The translations under genes and the position numbers were made by a program. Positions 39,776 to 51,070 of a stretch of DNA of 64,000 nucleotides are shown piece by piece. The stretch lies in the NCBI GenBank assembly GCA_903828235.1, contig CAIKLM010000054.1, positions 1 through 64,000 on the forward strand. The letters are read 5' to 3'. The notes beneath the pieces were generated by a model. The model saw only the letters and a list, made by a program, of their open reading frames with translations, did not search any database and had not been told where the DNA came from. Each line of letters opens with the position of its first letter. Position 1 is the stretch's first letter. Origin of the DNA: an uncultured beta proteobacterium (GTDB taxonomy: Bacteria > Pseudomonadota > Gammaproteobacteria > Burkholderiales > Burkholderiaceae_C).

Positions 39776-40113
39776 GCCAGCAGGGCCAGGTAGCCGGCGC
39801 AGCCGGCCAGCAGCGCCACCACGCCCCGCCGCGTGGTCCACCACACCGCGGCCAGCAGCAGCGCCGAGAGCAGCCGCGCGTCGGTGAGCACGGCCATGGG
39901 CGCCACGCCCTCGGCCAGCAGGCTGCTGCGCAGGATCTCCGGCAGCGTGATGGCCACCAGCGCCGCCAGCGGCGCGGCGCGCAGCGCGCGCTCCAGCGTG
40001 CCCCGCGGCTGCCAGCGCGCCGGCAGCACCAGGAAGAAGCAGCGCGCCACGAGCGTCACGCCCACCAGCGCCAGCAGCAGCACCCACAGCTCGAGATCGC
40101 CGTAGCCGGACAC
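39760..40113 (-). CDS. azlD: AzlD-family branched-chain amino acid exporter subunit
   Basis: A 117-residue small membrane protein with about four helices, the usual partner of AzlC. Conserved features are Thr-Leu-Val-Ala-Arg (near residue 20), a Leu-Arg-Ala-Ala-Pro-Leu-Ala-Ala-Leu-Val-Ala loop-helix junction, and a Trp-Trp-Thr-Thr-Arg-Arg segment. The start is GTG at 40113. It lies 13 bases downstream of azlC. The pair exports branched-chain amino acids or analogues such as azaleucine in other bacteria. Confidence 0.86.
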   Translation of the reverse strand: MSGYGDLELWVLLLALVGVTLVARCFFLVLPARWQPRGTLERALRAAPLAALVAITLPEILRSSLLAEGVAPMAVLTDARLLSALLLAAVWWTTRRGVVALLAGCAGYLALLALAPR

Positions 40114-40126
40114 GGTGCGCGGCTCC

Positions 40127-40836
40127 TCAGCGCGGCGCCGCGGCCGCGGCGCGGTCGCGGCCCACCCACAGCGCGGCGGCCACGCCGGCCAGCACGGCGG
40201 CGACGGTGCCCAGCCGCTGCGGCCAGTCCAGCGTGGCCAGCGCCACGCCGGCGCTGGCCAGCGCCGCGGCCCAGGCCGGGCGGCCCGCCAGCAGCGGCAG
40301 CGCGATGCCGAACAGCGCCAGCACGCCCAGGTAGCCCAGCTCGGGGCCGTAGGGCAGCCGGTCGGCCAGCACGATGCCGGCCACCGAGGCGGCGGTCCAG
40401 GTCAGCCAGGTGGCGACGTTGGCGCCCCACAGGAAGGCCACGCGCTGCACCAGCCGCCCCTGCCGCCGCCGCAGCATCAACGCCGCCAGCGGGCCGTCGA
40501 TGGTGACGAAGCCGATGGCCAGCCGGTGCGCCAGCGGCAGCCGGCGCAGGTGCGGCGCCAGCGTGGCCGAGTAGACGACGAAGCGCAGGTTGGCCACCAG
40601 CGCCGTCAGCAGCAGCGTGGCCACGGCCACGCCGGCGGCCAGCAGCGGCAGCACCGCCAGCTGCGAGGTGCCCGAGTACACGGCGAAGGTCATCCACAGC
40701 GCGGGCACCAGCTCCAGGCCCACCTTCACCATGGCGATGCCGGTGGCCAGGCCCCAGGCCGCCATGCCGGGCAGGCTGGCCACCACCGCGCGCAGGCCGG
40801 CCGCGAAGGCCGCGCGCCGCACGGCGCGGGCAGCGA

Positions 40837-40840
<4 letters not shown>
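40127..40840 (-). CDS. azlC: AzlC-family branched-chain amino acid permease
   Basis: A 237-residue membrane protein of the AzlC family. The hallmark Tyr-Ser-Gly-Thr-Ser-Gln-Leu-Ala segment occurs near residue 58, with [10 protein letters not shown] about 30 residues later. About seven helices. The start is GTG at 40840, overlapping the stop of the acyl-CoA synthetase gene (GTGA); that overlap, not similarity of function, suggests co-transcription. Confidence 0.88.
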
Positions 40841-42558
<1,718 letters not shown>

Positions 42559-42603
42559 GGGGCTTCCCGGGAAGGCTTCAGGTCGACGCCGCGTAGTGTG
42601 GCA

Positions 42604-44310
42604 TCAGCGCTGCGGCTCGCTGGCCGGCAAGCCGAAGCTCGGCGGCGGCTCCTCCTCGTCCTCTTCCATCGGCGTGATGTTGAGGTCGACGTTCTGCGTG
42701 TCGAGCTTCTTCTGCTCGCCCAGCCCCATCAGCACGACCTGCGGGTTGAACAGGACCACCGCCACCATCACCAGCTGCAGCGCGACGAAGGCGACGGCGC
42801 CCTTGTAGATGTCGCCGGTGCGGAAGGCGGGGATCGGCTTGCCGGTGACCTTGTCGACGTAGTCCTTCTTCGGCGCCACGCTGCGCAGGTAGAACAGCGC
42901 GAAGCCGAACGGGGGCGTCAGGAACGAGGTCTGCAGGTTCATCGCCACCATCACGCCGAACCAGATCAGGTTGATGTCCAGCTCGCGCAGAACCGGCAGC
43001 AGCAGCGGCAGCAGGATGAAGGCGATCTCGAAGAAGTCGATGAAGCAGCCGAGCACGAAGATCAGCGCGTTCACGAACAGAAGGAAGCCCAGCTCGCCGC
43101 CGGGCAGCGCCGCGAACAGCGACTTCACCCACACCGGGCCGTCGATGGCCTGGAAGGTCAGCGCGAAGATCGTCGAGCCGATCAGCACGAACAGCACGAA
43201 GATCGACAGCTTGGCCGATGCGTCCAGCCCCTGGCGCAGCAGCGTCATCGTGAGCCGCCGCCGCCCCAGCGCCAGCAGCACCGAGCCCACCGCGCCCATC
43301 GCCCCGCCCTCGGTGGGCGTGGCGATGCCCAGGAAGATGGTGCCCAGCACCAGGAAGATCAGCAGCAGCGGCGGGATCAGCACGAAGGTGACCTGGCGGG
43401 CCAGTTCCGACAGCCAGTCGGTGCGCAGCACCTTGTGGTCGATCACGGACGCCAGCCATGCGAAGCCGATGGCCGCCATCAGCGACATCACCACCTTCTC
43501 GTCGGTGGGCGCGGCGAAGTCCGGATCCGCGCCGAACACCAGCCGGATCGACGGGTAGGCCGTGAACACCGCCCAGCCGACGACCGCGCTGGCCACCGTC
43601 AGCACCGCCAGTGACTTGTGGCCGGTGGCGCCGTTGGGCTCGTGGTAGACCAGCGCCTCCGGCGGCAGCGCCGGCAGCCAGCGCGGCCGCACCACGGCCA
43701 GCACCAGCATCGCGACGATGTAGATGGCCACCAGCGCGAAGGCCGGGATGAAGGCGGCGCGGTACATGTCGCCCACGCTCTGGCCGAGCTGGTCGGCGAT
43801 GACGATCAGCACGATCGACGGCGGGATGATCTGCGCCAGCGTGCCCGAGGCCGTGATCACGCCCGCCGCCAGCGGCCGGTTGTAGCCGTAGCGCAGCATG
43901 ATCGGCAGCGAGATCAGACCCATCGCGATGACCGACGCGGCCACCACGCCGGTGGTGGCGGCCAGCATGGCGCCGACCACGATGACGGCGACGGCCAGGC
44001 CGCCGCGCATCGGGCCGAACACCTGCCCGATGGTCTCCAGCAGGTCCTCGGCCATGCGGCTGCGCTCGAGGATCAGCCCCATGAACGTGAAGAAGGGGAT
44101 CGCGAGCAACACGTCGTTGCTCATGATCCCGTACAGGCGCAGCGGCAGGGCGCTGAAGAACGCCGCCGGCACCAGCGCCAGCTCCACCGCGATCCAGCCG
44201 AACACCATGCCGGTGGCGGCCAGGGCGAAGGCCACCGGGAAGCCCGTCAGCAGGAACAGCAGCAGCGAGCCGAACATGATCGGCGCGAGGTTGTCGGCCA
44301 GGAAGCTCAC
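42604..44310 (-). CDS. TRAP transporter large permease (DctM-like)
   Basis: A 568-residue large membrane subunit of a tripartite ATP-independent periplasmic transporter. Typical stretches include Pro-Val-Ala-Phe-Ala-Leu, Ala-Ile-Pro-Phe-Phe-Thr-Phe-Met-Gly, Ser-Gly-Thr-Leu-Ala-Gln-Ile-Ile-Pro-Pro-Ser, and Ala-Thr-Pro-Thr-Glu-Gly-Gly-Ala-Met-Gly-Ala. It is longer than the usual 430 residues because of a large central loop (about 215-300) and an acidic, Pro-rich cytoplasmic tail. This long form is typical of the TakP/mannitol-chloroaromatic subgroup. Start is GTG at 44310, overlapping the small permease stop (GTGA). Confidence 0.9.
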   Translation of the reverse strand: MSFLADNLAPIMFGSLLLFLLTGFPVAFALAATGMVFGWIAVELALVPAAFFSALPLRLYGIMSNDVLLAIPFFTFMGLILERSRMAEDLLETIGQVFGPMRGGLAVAVIVVGAMLAATTGVVAASVIAMGLISLPIMLRYGYNRPLAAGVITASGTLAQIIPPSIVLIVIADQLGQSVGDMYRAAFIPAFALVAIYIVAMLVLAVVRPRWLPALPPEALVYHEPNGATGHKSLAVLTVASAVVGWAVFTAYPSIRLVFGADPDFAAPTDEKVVMSLMAAIGFAWLASVIDHKVLRTDWLSELARQVTFVLIPPLLLIFLVLGTIFLGIATPTEGGAMGAVGSVLLALGRRRLTMTLLRQGLDASAKLSIFVLFVLIGSTIFALTFQAIDGPVWVKSLFAALPGGELGFLLFVNALIFVLGCFIDFFEIAFILLPLLLPVLRELDINLIWFGVMVAMNLQTSFLTPPFGFALFYLRSVAPKKDYVDKVTGKPIPAFRTGDIYKGAVAFVALQLVMVAVVLFNPQVVLMGLGEQKKLDTQNVDLNITPMEEDEEEPPPSFGLPASEPQR

Positions 44311-44921
44311 GGGCGGCCTCCCGGGGCGGCGGACGCGGCGGAAGCTTCAGCCTCGGCCTGCAGTTCCTCCAGCAGCTTCTCTTCCTCGGTCTTTTCGGGC
44401 TCGGCGTGCGGGTCGGACGCACGACCGGCCAGGAAGGCGATGCGCTTGAACAGCTCCGACAGGCCCTGCGCGAACCGCAGCCCGAAGCCGATCGGCACCA
44501 GCACGTACAGCGGCCAGCGGATCAGGCCGCCGGGGTTGGCCGAGACCTCCATCGTGTCGATGGCCTTGTCGATCGAGGGCAGCGAGGTCCAGGCGACGAA
44601 CACGCACAGCGGCAGCAGGAACACCGTGATGCCCACCACGTCGATCCACACCTGCACGCGGCGCGGCAGGCGCCCGGCGATGACGTCGATGCGCACGTGC
44701 TGGTCGTGCAGGAAGACGTAGCCCGCGCCGAGCATGAACACGGCGGCGAACAGGTACCACTGCAGCTCGAGCCACGCGTTCGAGCCGATGTCGAAGGTGT
44801 AGCGCAGCAGCGCGTTGACGGTGCTGATGACAACGGCCGCCAGGAGCAACCAGTAGACGGTGCGGCCGACCCGCTCGGTGAGCCAGTCGACCCCCCGGCT
44901 GTAGGCCAGAAGTGCGTTCAA
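44307..44921 (-). CDS. TRAP transporter small permease (DctQ-like)
   Basis: A 204-residue small membrane subunit with four helices. The family signature region is Phe-Met-Leu-Gly-Ala-Gly-Tyr-Val-Phe-Leu-His-Asp-Gln-His-Val-Arg-Ile-Asp (about 67-84). The C-terminus is a long acidic, Ala/Glu-rich extension. The start appears to be TTG at 44921: AAGGGG lies 7 bases upstream, and no ATG fits the conserved N-terminal region. It lies 107 bases after dctP, with a strong hairpin between. Confidence 0.86.
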   Translation of the reverse strand: MNALLAYSRGVDWLTERVGRTVYWLLLAAVVISTVNALLRYTFDIGSNAWLELQWYLFAAVFMLGAGYVFLHDQHVRIDVIAGRLPRRVQVWIDVVGITVFLLPLCVFVAWTSLPSIDKAIDTMEVSANPGGLIRWPLYVLVPIGFGLRFAQGLSELFKRIAFLAGRASDPHAEPEKTEEEKLLEELQAEAEASAASAAPGGRP

Positions 44922-44968
44922 GGTGATCCCCTTCGTTCTTTTCGTTGCCCGGCTGCCTCATGGGTAAC

Positions 44969-45000
44969 GCCCGGGAGCCCGTCTCCTGGGGCTCCCGGGC
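44969..45000 (-). promoter_or_regulatory. Intercistronic 12-pair hairpin in the TRAP operon
   Basis: GCCCGGGAGCCC (44969-44980) pairs perfectly with 44989-45000 across an eight-base loop. It sits 28 bases after the binding-protein stop and 47 bases before the small permease start, with no T-run on the minus strand. In many binding-protein transport operons such hairpins protect or end most of the upstream message, so more binding protein than permease is made; that role is inferred here. Confidence 0.6.
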
Positions 45001-45028
45001 AGGCGGCAGGGCCGGGCCCTGCGCCGCG

Positions 45029-46120
<1,092 letters not shown>

Positions 46121-46282
46121 GAGGTCGGTCTCCGATTGATTGAAGGCGATTGGTTGCGAGCGGAAGGCCCAGGCTTGATGGGGGTTTGTCCTGGACAACG
46201 CGGCCGAACACTACCGACGCCACACTGCAAACCAAAGTCGATTTACTGGCCACCTGAACTCCATAAACTGGAAGTGACAGCG

Positions 46283-47209
46283 ATGCAGCACCTGAACTAC
46301 AAGCACCTGCATTACTTCTGGACGGTGGCGCGCTGCGGCGGGGTGGCCAAGGCCGGCGAGAAGCTCAACGTCACGCCGCAGTCGATCAGCACGCAGATCG
46401 CGCAGCTGGCCTCGAGCATCGGCGCGCCGCTGTGGCGCCGATCGGGCCGAACGCTCGAGTTGACCGACACCGGCAACCTCGTGCTCGAGTACGCCGACCG
46501 CCTGTTCAGCGTGGGCGAGGAGCTCAAGGAGGCGCTGCGCGAGCGCCCGGGTGCGGTGCAGAGCACGCTGCGCGTGGGCGTCACCGGCTCGGTGGTCAAG
46601 GTCGTGGCCTACCGCATCCTCGAGCCCGTGATCCGGCTGGAGCCGCCGCACCGGCTGCTGTGCCGCGAGGGGCGCTTCAACGAGCTGCTGTCGCAGCTGG
46701 CGATCCAGCAGCTCGACGCCGTGATCAGCGACCGCGCGATGACGTCCACGCTGAACGTGCGCGGCTTCAATCACCTGCTGAACGAAGGGGGAGTCACCTT
46801 CCTCGGCACTGCGGCGCTGGCGCAACGCTCGCGCAAGCGCTTCCCGGCCAACCTGCACGGCGCGCCGATGCTGCTGCCCGGCGGCGACTCGGCGATGCGC
46901 CCGCAGCTGATGCGCTGGTTCGACCGCCACGGCATCAAGCCCCACGTCATCGGGGACTTCGACGACACCGCGGTGATGAAGGCCTTCGGCCAGGGCGGTG
47001 CGGGCATCTTCCCCATGCCCACCATGGTGGCGGCCGAGACGGCGCGCCAGTTCCAGGTCGTGCCGCTGGGCCAGACCGACGAGGTGGTGCACCAGGTCTG
47101 GGCCGTCACCTGCGAGCGGCGCATCACCAGCCCGGCCGTGCGGGCCATCTCCGAGGCGGCGCGGCAGCGCCAGGCGGCGGACCCGGCCACGCAGTCAGCC
47201 CCGGGCTGA
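46283..47209 (+). CDS. LysR-family regulator divergent from the TRAP operon (NhaR-like)
   Basis: A 308-residue LysR protein of the NhaR branch: Leu-Asn-Tyr-Lys-His-Leu-His-Tyr-Phe-Trp at the N-terminus, recognition helix Thr-Pro-Gln-Ser-Ile-Ser-Thr-Gln-Ile, and Leu-Leu-Leu-Pro-Gly-Gly-Asp-Ser-Ala in the effector domain. It is divergent from the TRAP binding protein with a 162-base gap that is more AT-rich than its surroundings and contains TTTACTGG and ATAAACTGG as near-direct repeats close to the start, possible contact sites. Control of the TRAP genes is inferred from position. Its stop codon lies in a duplicated 10-base sequence. Confidence 0.87.
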   Translation: MQHLNYKHLHYFWTVARCGGVAKAGEKLNVTPQSISTQIAQLASSIGAPLWRRSGRTLELTDTGNLVLEYADRLFSVGEELKEALRERPGAVQSTLRVGVTGSVVKVVAYRILEPVIRLEPPHRLLCREGRFNELLSQLAIQQLDAVISDRAMTSTLNVRGFNHLLNEGGVTFLGTAALAQRSRKRFPANLHGAPMLLPGGDSAMRPQLMRWFDRHGIKPHVIGDFDDTAVMKAFGQGGAGIFPMPTMVAAETARQFQVVPLGQTDEVVHQVWAVTCERRITSPAVRAISEAARQRQAADPATQSAPG

Positions 47210-47234
47210 GCCCGCTCCTACCCTGGGCTGAGCC
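47203..47234. repeat. 10-base direct repeat spanning the LysR stop
   Basis: GGGCTGAGCC occurs at 47203-47212, where it contains the LysR stop codon, and again at 47225-47234, immediately before the remnant frame. The copies are 22 bases apart. It may mark a small duplication or deletion junction. Confidence 0.6.
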
Positions 47235-47480
47235 TTCCACAGTCAGGCCCTGCCCGCCGGGCTGCGGCCGAGCGTCGAGCAATCGGGCGAGCGCTGGTTC
47301 GAGCCCGAGCTGTGGCGCTTCCGCGGCGAGCTGTGGCCCGCGCACCGCGCCGACGACCTGCGGCGCGCGCGCGACCTGGCGCGCCACCAGCGGGCCGGCG
47401 GCCTGCTGCGGCGCGCCGAAGCAGCGCTGGCGGCGCACGAGGCGGATTCGTCGGCCGGCGCGCTCAGGCCAGGCGGCTGA
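47232..47480 (+). pseudogene. C-terminal remnant of a TPR-type regulator
   Basis: An open plus-strand frame of 82 codons ends at TGA 47478-47480 and begins right after an in-frame TGA, with no usable start. It reads Ser-Gly-Glu-Arg-Trp-Phe-Glu-Pro-Glu-Leu-Trp-Arg-Phe-Arg-Gly-Glu-Leu followed by an Arg/Ala-rich helix. That is the common C-terminal TPR end of large adenylate-cyclase/LuxR/SARP-like signalling ATPases. I take it as a truncated relic. Its 3' end overlaps the stop of the membrane-protein gene on the other strand by 17 bases. Confidence 0.55.
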
Positions 47481-50328
47481 TGCCCAGCGCCAGCAGCACG
47501 ACCACGACCACACCCAGGGGCGAGACACGGTGCCAGGCGCCCTGCCAGGGCTTCGGCGGCGGCGGCACCGGCAACTGTGACCGCAGCGGCTGGGCCGAGG
47601 CCAGCAGGTGCGCGCTGAGCAGCGTCGCGTCGAGCCGGCGCGACAGCCGCCGCCGCCACTGGAAGTAGGACTCGGCGCCCTGGCGCCGGGCGTAGCCGCC
47701 GATGCGCAGCACGCGCCACTGGGCACTCGGATCGGCCAGGTTGGGCGACGAGGCGGCGATGCGGGCCGCGCAGTCCGCCAGGATGCCGTGCAGGCAGTCG
47801 AGGTCGGTGTCGTCATTGACGAGCAGCGTCACGCGCGACAGCGGCACACGGTCCAGCAGCTGGCCCAGTTCCCAGGCGCAGCCGGCGTTGGCGGGCGACA
47901 GCGCGGTCAGGTCCATCACCACGGCATCGCTGCGGTCCAGCAGGCCCCGCACGGCCAGCTGCCAGGTGTCGTTGGCGCACTGGAAGGACAGGCTGCCGAA
48001 TCGCAGCGCCCCGTCGGGCGTCACCGGTGCGGCAGCCAGCCGCTGCCGCACCTCGGCGTCGGTCTTGGCCAGCACCTCGTCGAGGCGGCCTGCGGCCACC
48101 GCCGCCTGCACGTCGTCGCGCTCGCCGATGGTGTCCGGCCCTTCCAGGTACTCGATGAGGCCCACGCCGCGCCAGGGCGCGATCAACTCCGCGAAGTCCT
48201 GGAAGCTGGCGGCGCCGAAGACGCGCAGCAGCGTCAGCCGCGCCGGTGCCGGCACCGGGTGTCGCCGCCCCAGCCGCCCCAGCGCCAGGTGAAGGCCCAG
48301 CCACTGCAGCAGCACCCAGCCGGCCAGCAGCAGGCCGGGCTCCGGCGGCAGGTGAAGGGCCAGGCTCAGCAGCCCCACGCGGGCGACGGTGGCGATCCAG
48401 CGCGGCAGCACGGGGGCCAGGCTGCCCTCGGGGTCGAAGGCCAGCGCCTTCAAGGACACGCCGGCCATCAAGGGCAGACCGCCCAGCACGGCGAAGACGA
48501 GGATCAGTGTGCCCACCGCCTGCTCGTCGAGCGTCGGCATCCAGCCCACGGATGCCATCGCAGCCATGGCCCCCAGCAGCGCCGCCCCGCCGGCCACCAG
48601 CACGGCGGTGGCCCCCCAGTGCAGGCGGTGCAGCGCGCGGCGGCGGGCCCCGGGGCGGCGCAGCAGCGCCAGCAGCCCGGGGTCGGCCTCGGGCAGGGCA
48701 TCGCCGTCGGTCAGCAGCACCGGCGGCGGCGGGCGGCCGCCCGCTTGCGTTGCTTGCGCGGCGGCAGGCGGCACGCTCATCGCCGCATCGCCCAGCGCCC
48801 GGCGGCCCGCCTGCTGCAGCGCCGCAAGATGCGCACTGACCGCCCGCACCACGTCCCGGGGCTCCACGTGCTGCCGCGCCAGCCAGACCAGGGCCTGCCA
48901 CGCGGCCAGCAGCAGCAGGCCCAGGACGCCCCAGCCGTCCCCGCCCCAGCGGCCCACCAGCGCGGCCAGCGTGCCGTAGACGGTGCCGACCAGGGCCACA
49001 CGCTGCCAGGGCCTGGCGGCCAAGGCCGCCTGTGCGGCGTGGGCGGCCAGCCGCGGTGGCGAAGGGTGGGCCGCGGCCCGCGCGGCGATGCTGCGGCGGG
49101 CCCGCACCACCTGCCAGGCCTCGAAGGCCGCCGACGCCGCCGCGAAGACCAGCGCCAGGGCGGCGGCCGGGCTGTGCAGGAAGTCGGCCAGCCGGCTTGG
49201 GGGCAGCAACACGGCCAGCGCCGCCACCGCCAGGGCTCCGCCCAGCACCGCCGAGCCCACCGGAGCGGGCGGGTCGGGCACGGCGTCGGCTGCTGCGTCG
49301 TCCGCCTGGGTGTGGAGGCCGGCTGGGGGCGCATCGGTGGCCGCGGTATGCGCCGGCACGGCATCGAGCGCGTGCAGGGGCGCCTCCACGTGCGGGTACT
49401 CCGGGACCTTCACGTCCGGGCCGTGTTGCACCCAGTCAGGCTCCAGCGTCCGGCTGGCCAGGCCGGCGGCGATGGCGCGGCGCAGGGCCGCCCACAGCTC
49501 GGGGCGCTCGCGCTGGCAACTGTCGAGCAGGGCCTGGGCCTGTGCCACCGGCGCCGCGCCGCGCTGGGCCTCGGCGTGGTCGTGCAGGGCGTAAGTGTCG
49601 CGCACGGTGAGGCCACCGCGGGTGTGCGCCGCCTGGTCGTAGTGGAGGTAGCCGGCCAGACCCCGCGACACCAGGCCGTGCTGCACCAGCCGCACGGCGC
49701 GGCCCCGTGGCTGATAGCTGTCGGCGGCCAGCCAGTCGCGCACGATCGAGGCCAGGTCCTGGTCTCCCAACGGCCGCAGGCGGTCTTCCAAACTATCCGC
49801 GGGCCACGCCGCGTCATCGCCCGGCCGCGCCCGCACGCGAACCAACTCGTTGTCATCTTCGATCGCCCGCGCGAGCTGCAGGTGACCGGCGGCCTCGCCG
49901 GCCAACAGCGCGCAGATCAGCGCCTGGTCGGTCCACAGCGGCAGGTCCGCCCGGGCTGACTGCCCCAGCAGACAGGTCGTGTCAGCAACGGCCAGCCGAC
50001 GCGACGAGTCCATGCCTCGCCGTGCCCACTGCCACCAGGACAGCAAGCCGAGCCCTGCGGCGATGGAGCCCACCGCCCATGGCCAGACCGGGCTGCCATC
50101 GGTAGTGTCCGGAGGCCAGACCAGCCAAGCGCTGCCCAGGGCAAGCAGCGCGGCGCCCCAGCCGACCTTGCCGCCATGGGCGGCCCACTCGGCCGCAAGC
50201 CCCTTCGGCGGAGGCGGCAACGGCGCGAAGCGCTCGGAATGCAGCAGCACCGCGTCGCTGGGCGTCCATGGGATGCGGTCGCCCGCGGCCGCGTCACCAC
50301 CCTGCGCCCCAGCCGCGGCAGCATCCAT
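47464..50328 (-). CDS. Large multi-spanning membrane protein with C-terminal TIR/SLOG-like module
   Basis: A 954-residue protein of unknown function. Hydrophobic segments occur at about 56-72, 83-99, 356-400, 444-484, 572-596, 604-630 and 648-685, with one more at the very C-terminus (about 936-951). A soluble region at 100-320 has no recognised motif. Between 697 and 880 is a compact alpha/beta module: Leu-Leu-Arg-Val-Phe-Gly, then Asn-Asp-Thr-Trp-Gln, Asp-Ala-Val-Val-Met-Asp-Leu-Thr (801-808), an Ala-Gly-Cys-Ala-Trp-Glu-Leu helix with E820, and Val-Thr-Leu-Leu-Val-Asn-Asp-Asp. This recalls TIR or SLOG folds, but the match is by eye. The start overlaps the metalloprotease stop (TGATG), so the genes are coupled. 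Confidence 0.78.
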   Translation of the reverse strand: MDAAAAGAQGGDAAAGDRIPWTPSDAVLLHSERFAPLPPPPKGLAAEWAAHGGKVGWGAALLALGSAWLVWPPDTTDGSPVWPWAVGSIAAGLGLLSWWQWARRGMDSSRRLAVADTTCLLGQSARADLPLWTDQALICALLAGEAAGHLQLARAIEDDNELVRVRARPGDDAAWPADSLEDRLRPLGDQDLASIVRDWLAADSYQPRGRAVRLVQHGLVSRGLAGYLHYDQAAHTRGGLTVRDTYALHDHAEAQRGAAPVAQAQALLDSCQRERPELWAALRRAIAAGLASRTLEPDWVQHGPDVKVPEYPHVEAPLHALDAVPAHTAATDAPPAGLHTQADDAAADAVPDPPAPVGSAVLGGALAVAALAVLLPPSRLADFLHSPAAALALVFAAASAAFEAWQVVRARRSIAARAAAHPSPPRLAAHAAQAALAARPWQRVALVGTVYGTLAALVGRWGGDGWGVLGLLLLAAWQALVWLARQHVEPRDVVRAVSAHLAALQQAGRRALGDAAMSVPPAAAQATQAGGRPPPPVLLTDGDALPEADPGLLALLRRPGARRRALHRLHWGATAVLVAGGAALLGAMAAMASVGWMPTLDEQAVGTLILVFAVLGGLPLMAGVSLKALAFDPEGSLAPVLPRWIATVARVGLLSLALHLPPEPGLLLAGWVLLQWLGLHLALGRLGRRHPVPAPARLTLLRVFGAASFQDFAELIAPWRGVGLIEYLEGPDTIGERDDVQAAVAAGRLDEVLAKTDAEVRQRLAAAPVTPDGALRFGSLSFQCANDTWQLAVRGLLDRSDAVVMDLTALSPANAGCAWELGQLLDRVPLSRVTLLVNDDTDLDCLHGILADCAARIAASSPNLADPSAQWRVLRIGGYARRQGAESYFQWRRRLSRRLDATLLSAHLLASAQPLRSQLPVPPPPKPWQGAWHRVSPLGVVVVVLLALGISRLA

Positions 50329-51041
50329 CAGCTGTAGAGGAGCGCGACGGTCTCGGCGTCGCCGTCCGACAGCCGGGCCGATGGCGTGAAGGCCTTGCCG
50401 CTGGTCGTCCAGCTCGCGGCGATGGGGTAGATCATCACCGACACCGGGTCGAAGGGCGTGGCGACCAGGTCGGAGCGCTCGTAGGACTCGAAGACGTTGG
50501 CATCCACCGTGGCGCGGTCCCAGAGGTTGGGCTCGCCGCCCAGGTCCTCGTAGACGGCCTGCTTGCGCCAGCGGATCCTGGCGTCGGGGTGCACGTGCTC
50601 GTGCACGAAGCCCAGCGCGTGGCCGAACTCGTGGATGACGAGGCTGTTGAAGTCGTCGTCGGACGACTCCAGCGAGACGTCGCCCAGGTTCATCGTCGGC
50701 TGGCCACCGCGGATCTCCAGGCAGTCGCGGCCAACGTAGGACCAGTTGCCGGCCCTGGGCCGGAAGGTGACGCGCAGCGGGGCATCGTGCGGGTCGTCGG
50801 TCTCGACGATGTCCAGCTGCACGCCGGGCACCAGCCACTGGCGGGCGGCGTGCAGGGTGCGCTCGCGCAGCGCCGGCGCGGCCTGCGCGAAGTGCACCTT
50901 GAGCACCGTGCCCCGGGGCCAGCACTTGGCCTGCTCGGCCACGCCCTCCAGGGCGGCAAAGGCTGCGCAGGTGGACAGCCGCGTGCCCAGCGGCACGTCG
51001 CGGGTGGCGCAGATCCAGGGCGTGCGGGGGGTGTCGGTCAT
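50328..51041 (-). CDS. Metzincin-type zinc metalloprotease
   Basis: A 237-residue protease with the full metzincin signature His-Glu-Phe-Gly-His-Ala-Leu-Gly-Phe-Val-His (zinc ligands H137, H141, H147; catalytic E138) and a Met-turn Ser-Val-Met-Ile-Tyr-Pro at M203. The region before it has the strand layout of astacin/matrixin catalytic domains. There is no signal peptide or propeptide, so it is probably cytoplasmic or membrane-recruited, unusual for this class. It lies 29 bases after the trypsin-like gene and is coupled to the membrane-protein gene by a TGATG overlap. Substrate unknown. Confidence 0.85.
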   Translation of the reverse strand: MTDTPRTPWICATRDVPLGTRLSTCAAFAALEGVAEQAKCWPRGTVLKVHFAQAAPALRERTLHAARQWLVPGVQLDIVETDDPHDAPLRVTFRPRAGNWSYVGRDCLEIRGGQPTMNLGDVSLESSDDDFNSLVIHEFGHALGFVHEHVHPDARIRWRKQAVYEDLGGEPNLWDRATVDANVFESYERSDLVATPFDPVSVMIYPIAASWTTSGKAFTPSARLSDGDAETVALLYS

Positions 51042-51070
51042 CGGTCCTCCGGTCGGGCTGGGGTGGGGAG

